From positions 1 to 64,000 of the forward strand of contig JAFTXZ010000009.1 of NCBI GenBank assembly GCA_017461385.1: DNA of 64,000 nucleotides. The letters run 5' to 3'. This DNA is from Clostridia bacterium (GTDB lineage: Bacteria > Bacillota > Clostridia > Oscillospirales > CAG-272). Positions 42,959-51,757 of the stretch are shown here, piece after piece (within the stretch, counting starts at the first letter, position 1; each line of letters opens with the position of its first letter). The notes below the pieces were generated by a model that did not search any database, was not told the origin of the DNA, and worked only from the letters and a program-made list of their open reading frames with translations. Made by a program: the position numbers and the translations under genes.

Positions 42959-44251
42959 TTATATTTGGTTTGTATGAGTACCCTTTTTGTGGTGTCTGAT
43001 TCTGTTACTAACCTTACCCTGTGGGTCAATTTCACCGGCCTTTGTAAGCGCCATCTTTGTAAGGTATGGACCAAATAGCTCATAGACAAGAACTGAGAAA
43101 AGAGTAATGTTTGCAACTATTGTACCAACGTCGCCAAGGGACGTTGCTTGAATTGCCATACCAAGAGCAACTCCTGCCTGTGGGAACAATGTAATGCCAA
43201 GATATTTTTTAACGTTTGAATCTGCGTGAGAAATAGTAGCACTGATTCTTGCACCGAAGTACTTACCAAAGCAACGGAATGCAATGTAAACAATTCCAAT
43301 TGCAACTATGATAATATTTGAAAGCACTGATAGATTAAGCTCTGCGCCACTAAGCACGAAGAATAAAATCGTAATAGGAGCAGTCCAACGGTCAAGCCTA
43401 TCCATAAGCTCTGCTGAGAAATCACATATATTGCAGAATACAGTACCAAGCATCATACAGCTAAGCAAGGATGAGAATGCAATATGCACACCAAAGAAGT
43501 TAAATGAAATCATTGATATAGCACAGGTGATAAATACAAAGGCAACCGTCATTGCAAGTCTCTTTGACCTTGAGTGGAAGAATTGCTCAAACATTGTGAA
43601 CAAAATACCCATTACCATACCTAGAGCAAGAGAAAGAATAACCTCAACAATAGGCTCAACGATAATAGAAATAATGCTTATGTGATTTGTCAAAAACGCC
43701 TTTGCGATACCAAAGGAAACTGCGAAAAGAACAAGACCAACAGCGTCGTCAAGGGCAACAACAGGAAGAAGTGTGCTTGTAACAGTACCCTTTGCCTTGT
43801 ATTGCTTAACAACCATAAGAGTAGCCGCAGGGGCAGTGGCAGACGCAACAGCACCAAGAATGATTGCAGCGGGGAGAGGGAATTGCTCTGGTACAATAAA
43901 GTGTACGCACACAAGGGCAACGTCAACAACAAGAGTTGTAAATACCGCTTGAATAATACCGATAATAGTAGCCTGCTTACCAATATGCTTTAGCTGATTA
44001 AGTCTGAACTCGTTACCAATAGCAAAGGCAATAAAGCCAAGCGCCACGTCGGAAATTATTGAAAATGACTCAAGCTGCTCCAAGCTATTAAAGCCAAGCC
44101 CGGGAATGCCTAGCGAGCCAATAAAAAATGGTCCAATAAGCACGCCTGCAATTAAATATGCAGTAACGGCAGGTAGATTGAGCTTCTTTGCAAGCCTCGA
44201 AAGCATAAGTCCTGCAAATAAAGCAATAGAAAGACACATTAAGATTTGCAT
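42959..44251 (-). CDS. CPA2-family cation/proton antiporter
   Basis: This 430-aa protein has about 12 hydrophobic helices and the CPA2 hallmark regions: NLPAVTAYLIAGVLIGP near the start, GFIAFAIGNEFRLNQL, the paired-Asp-like VVALDDAVGLVLFA, and LFPQAGVALGMAIQA near the end. It has no C-terminal TrkA-N domain, so it is nearer NapA/GerN-type Na+/H+ or K+/H+ exchangers than full KefB/C. It is transcribed alone. Confidence 0.85.
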   Translation of the reverse strand: MQILMCLSIALFAGLMLSRLAKKLNLPAVTAYLIAGVLIGPFFIGSLGIPGLGFNSLEQLESFSIISDVALGFIAFAIGNEFRLNQLKHIGKQATIIGIIQAVFTTLVVDVALVCVHFIVPEQFPLPAAIILGAVASATAPAATLMVVKQYKAKGTVTSTLLPVVALDDAVGLVLFAVSFGIAKAFLTNHISIISIIVEPIVEVILSLALGMVMGILFTMFEQFFHSRSKRLAMTVAFVFITCAISMISFNFFGVHIAFSSLLSCMMLGTVFCNICDFSAELMDRLDRWTAPITILFFVLSGAELNLSVLSNIIIVAIGIVYIAFRCFGKYFGARISATISHADSNVKKYLGITLFPQAGVALGMAIQATSLGDVGTIVANITLFSVLVYELFGPYLTKMALTKAGEIDPQGKVSNRIRHHKKGTHTNQI

Positions 44252-44299
44252 TGTGAAAACACCTACGATTCGTGATAATAGTAATTTTAAGACTTAATT

Positions 44300-44328
44300 A
44301 TTTTAATACTTGCATAACGAATTGTCAA
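44300..44328 (-). promoter_or_regulatory. Promoter of the antiporter
   Basis: On the minus strand: TTGACA (44328-44323), 17-bp spacer, TAAAAT (44305-44300). Confidence 0.75.
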
Positions 44329-44357
44329 TACCAAAAGAAAAAATAAATTATTAAAAT

Positions 44358-44395
44358 AAAAAAGCAAGAGATAATCATTACTCTTGCTTTTTTGC
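44358..44395 (-). terminator. Terminator of fumC
   Basis: AAAAAAGCAAGAG / CTCTTGCTTTTTT (44358-44370 with 44381-44393), 10-nt loop, about 60 bp after the fumC stop codon. Confidence 0.88.
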
Positions 44396-44452
44396 TGATT
44401 ATTCGAAAGTGGGAAAAGAGCTTGTATGCCTTTGATTTTCCCCAACACCTAT

Positions 44453-45823
44453 TTATACCATATCCTCAGGCTTAAAATATTTATCAAAATCTTCCTCGCT
44501 TAGGTAACCAAGCTTAAGACACGCCTCCTTAAGTGTAATGCCATTCTTATATGCAAGCTTGGCAATCTCAGCCCCTCGCTGGTAGCCAATGTGTGGAGTC
44601 AGGGCAGTTACAAGCATCAAGGACTTATCAAGATTTTCCTTCATCTTTTTCTCGTTTGCAAAAACACCCTTAACGCAATTCTCTCTGAAGGAATAAATAC
44701 CACTCCACAAAAGAGAAACTGATTGCATAAAGTTATAAATCATCACAGGCATAAATACGTTAAGCTCAAAATTGCCCTGTGATGCGCATATACCAATTGT
44801 GGCATCATTGCCCATTACCTGTGTGGCAACCATAGTAATAGCCTCACACTGTGTAGGATTTACCTTGCCTGGCATAATAGACGAGCCTGGTTCGTTTTCA
44901 GGAATAGTAATTTCCCCAAGACCACAGCGAGGACCAGAGGCAAGCCAACGAATATCGTTTGCAATCTTCATAAGATCGCATGCAAGCGCCTTTAGCGCTC
45001 CATGGGCGAATACAAGCTCACCCTTTGAGGAAAGTGAATGAAATTTGTTTTTGCTGGGCTTAAATTCAACACCGCTTAGCTTACTTAAATACTCACAGGC
45101 AATCTCGTCAAAGCCCACAGGTGTATTAAGACCCGTACCAACGGCAGTGCCACCTAGGGCAATGCTTTGAAGTGGCTTCAAGGATGCTTCAATTTGTTCA
45201 AGGTCGCACTCAAGTGAAGCTCTCCAGCCAGAAATTTCTTGACCAAAGGTGATAGGAGTAGCGTCCTGAAGGTGAGTTCTTCCACTCTTTATTGTGCTCT
45301 TGTATTTCTTTTCAAGCGTCTTTAGACAAGAAATTAAGTCCTCAATCTCAGGAATAAGATTTTCCGAAATATCTAAAACGGCACAAACGTACATAGCGGA
45401 TGGGAAAACGTCATTTGAGGATTGAGACATGTTTATATCATCGTTAGGATGGAGCAAAGCCTTGCCAGCCAGCTCGTTTCCTCGATTGGCAAAAACCTCG
45501 TTTACGTTCATATTTGTCTGTGTGCCGCTTCCGGTTTGCCAAACGAATAATGGAAAATGCTCGCTAAGCGCACCCTTAAGAATTTCCTCGTAAACCATTG
45601 AAATATATTTGAATTTTTCATCAGTTAGTCTTTCTGGACAAAGCTGATTGTTAGCCATAGCACAGCTAAGCTTTATAAGACTGATGCAGTGAATGAAAAA
45701 TGAGTCAAATTTCTCGCTTCCTATATCAAAGCATTCAAGGCTTCGTTGAGTTTGCGCACCCCAGTATTTATTTATGGGCACCTTAACCTCACCCATTGAA
45801 TCTCTTTCAATTCTGTAATCCAT
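44453..45823 (-). CDS. fumC: Class II fumarate hydratase
   Basis: This 456-aa enzyme interconverts fumarate and malate without an iron-sulfur cluster. It has SGSGTQTNMNVNEV, SQSSNDVFPSAM, SGRTHLQDATPITFGQE, TAVGTGLN and the superfamily signature GSSIMPGKVNP. Aspartase shares this fold, but GRTHLQDA and length favour fumarase. Many obligate anaerobes use the iron-sulfur class I enzyme, so the oxygen-stable class II form is worth noting. GAGGT precedes the ATG. Confidence 0.9.
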   Translation of the reverse strand: MDYRIERDSMGEVKVPINKYWGAQTQRSLECFDIGSEKFDSFFIHCISLIKLSCAMANNQLCPERLTDEKFKYISMVYEEILKGALSEHFPLFVWQTGSGTQTNMNVNEVFANRGNELAGKALLHPNDDINMSQSSNDVFPSAMYVCAVLDISENLIPEIEDLISCLKTLEKKYKSTIKSGRTHLQDATPITFGQEISGWRASLECDLEQIEASLKPLQSIALGGTAVGTGLNTPVGFDEIACEYLSKLSGVEFKPSKNKFHSLSSKGELVFAHGALKALACDLMKIANDIRWLASGPRCGLGEITIPENEPGSSIMPGKVNPTQCEAITMVATQVMGNDATIGICASQGNFELNVFMPVMIYNFMQSVSLLWSGIYSFRENCVKGVFANEKKMKENLDKSLMLVTALTPHIGYQRGAEIAKLAYKNGITLKEACLKLGYLSEEDFDKYFKPEDMV

Positions 45824-45908
45824 AGCTAACCTCGCATTTTCAAAATGTTAACATTGTTAAAATAGTATATCACGAAAAAAATTCAAATTCAATGTAAAAG
45901 CCCCATAT

Positions 45909-45967
45909 ATTTCTATACATTTTAACAAAAAATGTTAAAAAAACAAATATTTTCCAAATATAGAAAT
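45909..45967. repeat. Nested inverted repeats upstream of fumC
   Basis: ATTTCTATA (45909-45917) pairs with TATAGAAAT (45959-45967). Inside, TTTTAACA (45920-45927) pairs with TGTTAAAA (45933-45940) around five A. More TGTTAA motifs lie at 45846 and 45855. The 282-bp divergent region 45824-46105 otherwise holds only promoters. Confidence 0.5.
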
Positions 45968-46004
45968 GGGAATGTGAACAAATTGTTAATAATATTGAAT
46001 ATGC

Positions 46005-46033
46005 TTGAATTATTTATTATTATATGATAGAAT
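46005..46033 (+). promoter_or_regulatory. Promoter of the tandem glycosyltransferases
   Basis: TTGAAT (46005-46010), 17-bp spacer, TAGAAT (46028-46033), 72 bp before the ATG. Confidence 0.55.
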
Positions 46034-46105
46034 TACTATGAAATTTTGTTGGCACTGATTTTAGATGCCCAAAATAGATAAACATACTTAAAAAAGGAAC
46101 TAATT

Positions 46106-47581
46106 ATGATTGAATGGATTATAGGACAATGGAACACCTTTCTTTCAGACTGGCAAAGAATGGTTTCAAGCCCAACTCCTACAGATATAGTTAATATTGT
46201 AGCAACAATTTTAACAACGATATTTACTTTACTCGCATTTCACTTTGTAATTTTCGCAGTTGTCGGCTTGTTTAAGAAAAAGACGTACCCACACACCGAT
46301 GAAAAGCTTAAATACGGTATTATTATTCCGGCAAGAAATGAGGAGGCAGTTGTTGCCAACCTGATTGAAAGCATAAGGAAAAATAACTACCCACAGGACA
46401 AGCTTGAAATTTTTGTAATTGCACATAACTGTATTGATAAAACTGCAGAGGTTGCTAGAAAAGCAGGCGCTATAGTTTATGAGTACAATAATGAAAAGGA
46501 AAATACAATGGGCTTTGCCTTTAGATACCTTTTTGATAGAATCAAGGAGGATTATGGTATTAGGTCTTACGACGGTTACTTCCTTTTCAACGCAGACAAC
46601 ATCGTTGATATCAACTATTTTGACAAAATGAATGATGCCTTCGTTGCTATGGGCAAGAAGCATACAATTACATCCTTCAGAAACTCAAAGAACTTTGGCT
46701 CAAACGTTATCTCAGCGCTTTACGGCTTGCACTTTATGTACGGCTGTCGTCTTGAATGCCGTGGCAGAACAGTTCTTGGCTGCTCAACCAGAGTTCAAGG
46801 CACAGGCTACGTTATTAGCCCTGACCTCGTGGAGGACGGCTGGAAGTACGTTACACTAACTGAGGACTGGGAGTTCTCAACTGACCAAGTAATCGAGGGC
46901 AGAAAGATTTACTATTGCGACGACGCAGTTTTCTATGATGAACAGCCTACAAGCTTCAGAATTATGTGGCGTCAAAAGGTAAGATGGGCAAGAGGACACT
47001 TCCTTGTATTCTTCACAAGATATAAGGATATTATCAAGGCTCAGTTTAAGTCAAAGAAAAAGGGCGGGTGTCCAAACAAGGGCTCGCTTCACGATATTTC
47101 CATAAACATTTTGCCAATTATGCTCTTAACAGCAGTTGTAAACGTTTCACAGGTTATTGCACTTATCATTTGTAGAATTGTGAGTGGTATTAATGGAGGA
47201 ACAATAAAGACCTTTATGGATGGCTTGTGGCAAACGGGACTTGTTTTAGGTGACTATTTAAGAAATGGCGTTCTTGGATTTATTGCTTCCTATTTAGTTT
47301 TGGTTCTTGCTACAATTATCGTTTACATAGCTGAAAGAAAGAGAATTAAAAACGTAAGCGTAGGCTTGAAAATTTGGTCAACACTTCTATGGCCACTATT
47401 TATTGCAATCTATCTTTTCCAAGAGCTTCAGGCTGTATTCAGCCCAAACCTTGGCTGGAAGGCAATACCACACAATGATACAACAAACTTTGGCGATTTG
47501 AATAGCGATGAGGAAAGGGCTGAGAATTCTGAGCCAGCATTAGTTGGAAGTCAAGCCTCATCGGATGATAATCAAGACTAA
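46106..47581 (+). CDS. Membrane GT2 glycosyltransferase, copy 1
   Basis: This 491-aa processive-type enzyme has an N-terminal helix (~35-57), a GT-A domain (~70-310) and three to four C-terminal helices. Motifs: IIIPARNEEAVVANLI, NADNIVD (DxD-like), TLTEDWEFS (catalytic base region) and QKVRWARGH (QxxRW). The set is that of chitin/hyaluronan/PNAG synthases, so a beta-linked surface polysaccharide is likely; the sugar is unknown. The C-terminal 25 residues are acidic. It is one of two tandem paralogues. Confidence 0.85.
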   Translation: MIEWIIGQWNTFLSDWQRMVSSPTPTDIVNIVATILTTIFTLLAFHFVIFAVVGLFKKKTYPHTDEKLKYGIIIPARNEEAVVANLIESIRKNNYPQDKLEIFVIAHNCIDKTAEVARKAGAIVYEYNNEKENTMGFAFRYLFDRIKEDYGIRSYDGYFLFNADNIVDINYFDKMNDAFVAMGKKHTITSFRNSKNFGSNVISALYGLHFMYGCRLECRGRTVLGCSTRVQGTGYVISPDLVEDGWKYVTLTEDWEFSTDQVIEGRKIYYCDDAVFYDEQPTSFRIMWRQKVRWARGHFLVFFTRYKDIIKAQFKSKKKGGCPNKGSLHDISINILPIMLLTAVVNVSQVIALIICRIVSGINGGTIKTFMDGLWQTGLVLGDYLRNGVLGFIASYLVLVLATIIVYIAERKRIKNVSVGLKIWSTLLWPLFIAIYLFQELQAVFSPNLGWKAIPHNDTTNFGDLNSDEERAENSEPALVGSQASSDDNQD

Positions 47582-47594
47582 CATTTTACAAATA

Positions 47595-47645
47595 AATGAA
47601 TGGTACTTTTCAGCGTAACCGTATGAAAGGTACTTTCATTTTTTG
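47595..47645 (+). terminator. Imperfect hairpin between the two GT2 genes
   Basis: AATGAATGGTACTTTT pairs imperfectly with GAAAGGTACTTTCATT, followed by TTTTTT. It may act as a partial terminator that lowers expression of the second copy, which has no obvious promoter of its own in the 86-bp gap. Confidence 0.5.
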
Positions 47646-47667
47646 TGTAGCATTGAGAGGATAATTT

Positions 47668-49062
47668 ATGGAATGGATTAAAGAAAAGGCAAGCTGGCTT
47701 TGGACAGAGGTAATAGTTAAGTGGTTTAATGAAAACATTTTAGATATGTTCAGGCCCGAAACCTATACCGACTACGTATATTTGATTTCAACTATTTTAA
47801 CCACGCTTCTTGGCTTGCTAGCTGCTCACTTTGTAATATTTGGAATTGTGGGTGTTTTCAAGAAAAAGGTTTTTCCAGTATCAAGCGAAAAGCTTACCTA
47901 TGGTATTATCGTTGCCGCAAGAAACGAGGAGGCGGTTATTTCCAATATCGTTGAAAGCGCAAAGAGTATGAATTACCCACAGGACAAGCTAAAGGTATTC
48001 GTAATTGCCCACAACTGTACAGATAATACAGCAAAGCTTGCAAGAGAAGCAGGTGCAATAGTTTACGAATATAATAATGATAAGGAAAGAACAAAGGGCT
48101 ATGCCCTTCATCATATTTTCAATTGTATTATCAGAGACTATGGCATCGACTGTTGTGATGGCTATTTAGTTCACGACGCAGATAATATCTTTGATACAAA
48201 CTATCTTAGCAAGATGAACGATGCCTTTGTTGCAACAGGCAGAACAAACACAATCAAGGCGTTTTTAAGCTCAAAGAACTTTGGCGCAAATCCAATGAGT
48301 GCGATTTACGGCTTGTTCTGGCTCAATTGCTGTAGATTTGAAAATAGAGGTAGAACAGTTTTGAACTGCTCAACCCGTATTGCAGGCACAGGCTTCCTCT
48401 TTAGTAAGGAGGTTGTAAGAAACGGCTGGAACTACCTAACCTTAACTGAGGACTGGGAGTTTTCTGCTGACCAGATTATCGGTGGCAGTAAGGTTTATTA
48501 TTGCGACGAGGCTACCTTCTTTGATGAACAGCCAACAAGCGTGAAGATAATGTGGCGTCAAAGAGTTAGATGGGCAAGGGGACACCTTTTAGTGTGCGTT
48601 ACCCGTCTCGGCAAGCTACTAAAATCCTTGTTCTTGCCAAAATCCAAGGGTGGAAGCAAGCACAAAATGTCAACATACGATATTTTATCAAACATAATTC
48701 CATCAAACCTACTTTCAACTATTATCTCAGTGGCTCAGGTAATTCTTTTTGCTCTAACTCCATTGTTTGAGGAAAAGACCTTTGGAACTGTTGCCATAGA
48801 TTGGCTGATGTCATTTGCAACAGGCTTGCTATCTGCTTATGTATCAAGCTTCCTTTTGGCAATTGTCCTTTACATAATCGAGCATAAAAGAGTTGGCAAA
48901 ATCAGCTTTGGCACTCGCGTGCTTTCAGTTTTACTTTACCCACTCTTTGGCATGATAAATAACATAATCGTTGTAGTTGCACTCTTCAGCAAAAACCTAC
49001 AATGGAAGACGATTCCACACAACGATAAGACAAAAGCGGTTAAGCTTAAGGCAAATGAATAA
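47668..49062 (+). CDS. Membrane GT2 glycosyltransferase, copy 2
   Basis: This 464-aa paralogue has the same plan: helix (~35-60), GT-A domain with IIVAARNEEAVISNIV, HDADNIFD, LTLTEDWEFS and QRVRWARGH, then C-terminal helices. It lacks the acidic tail of copy 1. Sequence divergence between the copies is spread over the acceptor side, so they may make different polymers or work as a pair. A GAGAGGATAATTT leader precedes the ATG. Confidence 0.85.
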   Translation: MEWIKEKASWLWTEVIVKWFNENILDMFRPETYTDYVYLISTILTTLLGLLAAHFVIFGIVGVFKKKVFPVSSEKLTYGIIVAARNEEAVISNIVESAKSMNYPQDKLKVFVIAHNCTDNTAKLAREAGAIVYEYNNDKERTKGYALHHIFNCIIRDYGIDCCDGYLVHDADNIFDTNYLSKMNDAFVATGRTNTIKAFLSSKNFGANPMSAIYGLFWLNCCRFENRGRTVLNCSTRIAGTGFLFSKEVVRNGWNYLTLTEDWEFSADQIIGGSKVYYCDEATFFDEQPTSVKIMWRQRVRWARGHLLVCVTRLGKLLKSLFLPKSKGGSKHKMSTYDILSNIIPSNLLSTIISVAQVILFALTPLFEEKTFGTVAIDWLMSFATGLLSAYVSSFLLAIVLYIIEHKRVGKISFGTRVLSVLLYPLFGMINNIIVVVALFSKNLQWKTIPHNDKTKAVKLKANE

Positions 49063-49089
49063 AAAAATCGGCATTTTGCCGATTTTTTT
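49061..49089 (+). terminator. Terminator after the second GT2 gene
   Basis: AAAAAAATCGGCA / TGCCGATTTTTTT (49061-49073 with 49077-49089), 3-nt loop, overlapping the stop codon. Confidence 0.9.
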
Positions 49090-49101
49090 TATAAAAAGAG
49101 T

Positions 49102-49129
49102 TTGAAAATTATAAATAAAATGCTATAAT
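49102..49129 (+). promoter_or_regulatory. Promoter of the FTR-thioredoxin-rubrerythrin operon
   Basis: TTGAAA (49102-49107), 16-bp spacer, TATAAT (49124-49129), 22 bp before the start codon. Confidence 0.65.
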
Positions 49130-49151
49130 AAAGAAAAGGATGGTGACAGCA

Positions 49152-49349
49152 ATGAAGATAACCTTGAATCCTGATAAAGAGGTAGTCAAAACCGTAAAGG
49201 ACGGGCTTTTGAAAAAGGGAGGCTACTGCCCCTGTAAAATGGGTAAAAGCGAGGATATAAAGTGTATGTGCAAGGAGTTTAGGGAGCAAATTGCCGACCC
49301 TGATTTTGAAGGCTTCTGCCATTGTATGCTTTACTATAAATCAAAATAG
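49152..49349 (+). CDS. Ferredoxin:thioredoxin reductase-like catalytic subunit
   Basis: Start at 49152 behind AAAGGATGGTGA; 65 aa. It has three cysteine pairs, CPC (26-28), CMC (38-40) and CHC (56-58), six cysteines like the [4Fe-4S]-plus-disulfide core of plant-type FTR. Spacings (9 and 15) differ from plant FTR (16 and 8). In such enzymes ferredoxin electrons reduce thioredoxin through the cluster. The next gene is a thioredoxin, which supports the role. No variable (alpha) subunit is present. Confidence 0.78.
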   Translation: MKITLNPDKEVVKTVKDGLLKKGGYCPCKMGKSEDIKCMCKEFREQIADPDFEGFCHCMLYYKSK

Positions 49350-49358
49350 GAGGATGAT

Positions 49359-49661
49359 ATGAAAACAGTATTAACAAAGGATACCTTTGACAGCTTTGTT
49401 AAGGGTGAAAAGACAGTTATAGTGGATTTTTATGCAGACTGGTGTGGACCTTGTAAAATGCTTGCTCCAATTTTAGAGGAGCTTTCAGTTGAGTATGCGG
49501 ACAAGGTATCAGTTGGAGTTATCAACGTGGATGAGCAAATGGAGCTTGCAATGCGCTTTGGCATTCAAAGCATACCAACTCTGCTAATCTACAAAAATGG
49601 TGAGCTAGCTGGAAAACAGCTAGGCTATTGCACCAAGGAAAAATTAATCAGCTTAATATAA
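49359..49661 (+). CDS. trxA: Thioredoxin
   Basis: This 100-aa thioredoxin has the active site WCGPC at 28-32, a cis-proline stretch SIPTLLIYKNG, and no signal peptide. It starts nine bases after the FTR-like gene, behind GGAGGATG. With no thioredoxin reductase (trxB) beside it, the FTR-like protein is the likely electron donor. Confidence 0.93.
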   Translation: MKTVLTKDTFDSFVKGEKTVIVDFYADWCGPCKMLAPILEELSVEYADKVSVGVINVDEQMELAMRFGIQSIPTLLIYKNGELAGKQLGYCTKEKLISLI

Positions 49662-49677
49662 TAAAAGGAGATAAATT

Positions 49678-50337
49678 ATGAAAAAGTACAGATGCACAGT
49701 ATGTAAGTATGAATTTGAGGTTGAGGATGGAGTTTTGGAGCCAATTTGCCCAAAATGCAAGGTAGGCAGGGACAAGCTTGAGCTAATTGATGAAACACCA
49801 AAGAATCCTTATGCAGGCACACAAACAGAAAAGAATCTTGAGGCTGCCTTCGCAGGTGAAAGCCAAGCAAGAAATAAATACACCTACTTTGCTTCAGTTG
49901 CAAAAAAAGAGGGCTATGAGCAGATTTCTGCTTTGTTCCTAAAGACAGCTGAAAACGAAAAAGAGCACGCAAAATTGTGGCTCAAGGAGCTAAATGGTAT
50001 TGGCAATACTGCAGAAAACCTACTTCACGCTGCAGAGGGTGAAAACTACGAGTGGACCGATATGTACGAGGGCTTCGCACAAACTGCAGAGAAGGAGGGC
50101 TTTACCGAGCTTGCAAGAAAGTTCCGTCTTGTAGCAGCAATCGAAAAGCACCACGAGGAAAGATATCGTGCACTTCTCAATAACGTAGAAACAAAGCAGG
50201 TATTTGAAAAGAGCGAGGTTAAGGTTTGGGAATGCCGTAACTGTGGACATATTGTTGTTGGAACAAAGGCACCTGAGGTTTGCCCAACCTGCGCACATCC
50301 ACAAAGCTACTTTGAAATTCACGCAGAAAACTATTAA
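49678..50337 (+). CDS. rbr: Rubrerythrin with rubredoxin-like domains at both ends
   Basis: This 219-aa peroxide-scavenging protein has an N-terminal rubredoxin-like knuckle pair (CTVC 6-9 and CPKC 24-27). A four-helix ferritin-like diiron domain follows (~50-175), with E-x6-E and EKEHAKLW / EKHHEERY iron ligands. A C-terminal rubredoxin domain closes it (CRNC and CPTC). Standard rubrerythrin has only the C-terminal one. The third gene of a redox operon, it would reduce hydrogen peroxide in this anaerobe. Confidence 0.92.
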   Translation: MKKYRCTVCKYEFEVEDGVLEPICPKCKVGRDKLELIDETPKNPYAGTQTEKNLEAAFAGESQARNKYTYFASVAKKEGYEQISALFLKTAENEKEHAKLWLKELNGIGNTAENLLHAAEGENYEWTDMYEGFAQTAEKEGFTELARKFRLVAAIEKHHEERYRALLNNVETKQVFEKSEVKVWECRNCGHIVVGTKAPEVCPTCAHPQSYFEIHAENY

Positions 50338-50364
50338 AAAAAAGAGCCGAAAGGCTCTTTTTTT
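50337..50364 (+). terminator. Bidirectional terminator after rbr
   Basis: AAAAAAAGAGCC / GGCTCTTTTTTT with a GAAA tetraloop (50337-50348 with 50353-50364). It overlaps the stop codon of the MATE gene on the other strand. Confidence 0.93.
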
Positions 50365-51757
50365 ATGCAGATAATTCCTTTTTGTTCATAGGATTGTATT
50401 TGCCAGTCAAGTAAAAAATCAAGAACATAACAAATAGCATTAAATTATGCAAAATCATACACGCCCAAGCGCCAATCAAACCAAAGCTAAATATTTGTGT
50501 GCATATAAACGTACCCACAATCCTTATTGCCCACATACCAATTATATTAGTAATGAAGGGCATTGTGGTTTTTCCCATGCCGTGCATCATTCCCTCAATT
50601 ATAATGGAAACGCCATAGAACGGCTCGGATATTGCTACCATTCTTAAAACCGTTGCGCCAAGGCTGATGACCTCGGCATCGGTTGAAAACAGGCTCATCA
50701 TGAAGGGAGCAAGTAAAAACAAAAGTCCGCCTGAAATTATCATTAAGACAACCTCAATTGGCAAAATCATACGGGATAGGTCCTTGATTTTCTTTTTATC
50801 TCTTGCTCCATAAGCGTTGCCTGCAAGAGTAGACGCTGCACTTTGCATACCATAGCCTGGAATGTAAAAGGCAGACTCTACGGTGTTTGCAATAGTATGG
50901 GTCGCAGTTGAAATTTCTCCCAAGGAATTTACCATTGAAGCAAATGCAACGTAGCCAAAGGAAGTGCCAAAGCGTTGTAGAGCGTTAGGCAGAGCAACCT
51001 TAAGACAAGGCTTTAGTATATGTGGATTAGGCTTCAGGCTTTCTCCCTTGGGCGAAACAAGTGGATGACGCCAAAGGGCGATGAATATGCACACTCCCCC
51101 CACTAAAAAGGCAATAGCACTGGCTATTCCTGCGCCGATTACTCCTAGATTCATTCCGGGAATAATAATTATAAGGTCTCCAAGCATAGTGACTCTTGTA
51201 GGGTAAATCATAATAAAGTTTAGTATAATGTTCGTAGCATTTACTAAAATACCTACACGCATAGGCGTTTTAGTATCACCTACAGCCCTTAGCACAGTGC
51301 CAAAAATAATAGAGGCAGTTCTGAATAGCATAGGTGTGTAGAGAATGAAAAAGTAAATGGAAGCAGTTGTCTGAATGCTTTCATCTACCTGCATCCAAAT
51401 TGGAACAAAGGGACTTAGTGTAAGGGCAATTACTGTAAACAATAAGCCTATCACCAAAACAGAAAGGCAAGCCTGCGCAGAGGCTTTTTTTATGTCCCCC
51501 AGCTTTCCGGCCCCCTTAGCCTGTGAAATGAAGGCAAGAAAGCCAACGCCAATTGCAGAAATGGTGCTACCAAAAAGCCAATTGACAGTGGTCGTAGCAC
51601 CAACTGCTGCCGTTGCCTCAGTACCTAGAGAGCCAACCATAGCCGTATCAATGTACTGCACTGCAGTATGTAATAACTGCTCCAGCATGGTAGGCCAGGC
51701 AAGGGCTAAAATAACAGGAAGCATCTCTAAAGGAAGCTTTTTCTTTGCTTTAATCAT
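50363..51757 (-). CDS. MATE-family multidrug/metabolite exporter
   Basis: The GTG at 51769 is possible, but the ATG at 51757 overlaps the upstream stop codon as ATGA, giving 464 aa. Twelve hydrophobic helices fall in two homologous halves, with PTMLEQLLHTAVQYIDTAMVGSLG in the first helix pair and AASTLAGNAYGA in the second half. NorM/DinF-type proteins export cationic compounds in exchange for Na+ or H+. It is coupled to a DUF3737 gene, an unusual partnership. Confidence 0.9.
   Translation of the reverse strand: MIKAKKKLPLEMLPVILALAWPTMLEQLLHTAVQYIDTAMVGSLGTEATAAVGATTTVNWLFGSTISAIGVGFLAFISQAKGAGKLGDIKKASAQACLSVLVIGLLFTVIALTLSPFVPIWMQVDESIQTTASIYFFILYTPMLFRTASIIFGTVLRAVGDTKTPMRVGILVNATNIILNFIMIYPTRVTMLGDLIIIIPGMNLGVIGAGIASAIAFLVGGVCIFIALWRHPLVSPKGESLKPNPHILKPCLKVALPNALQRFGTSFGYVAFASMVNSLGEISTATHTIANTVESAFYIPGYGMQSAASTLAGNAYGARDKKKIKDLSRMILPIEVVLMIISGGLLFLLAPFMMSLFSTDAEVISLGATVLRMVAISEPFYGVSIIIEGMMHGMGKTTMPFITNIIGMWAIRIVGTFICTQIFSFGLIGAWACMILHNLMLFVMFLIFYLTGKYNPMNKKELSA

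Noticed and set aside
46229..46663. 144-aa minus-strand frame
   Set aside because: Antisense to the GT2 catalytic domain; no independent support.
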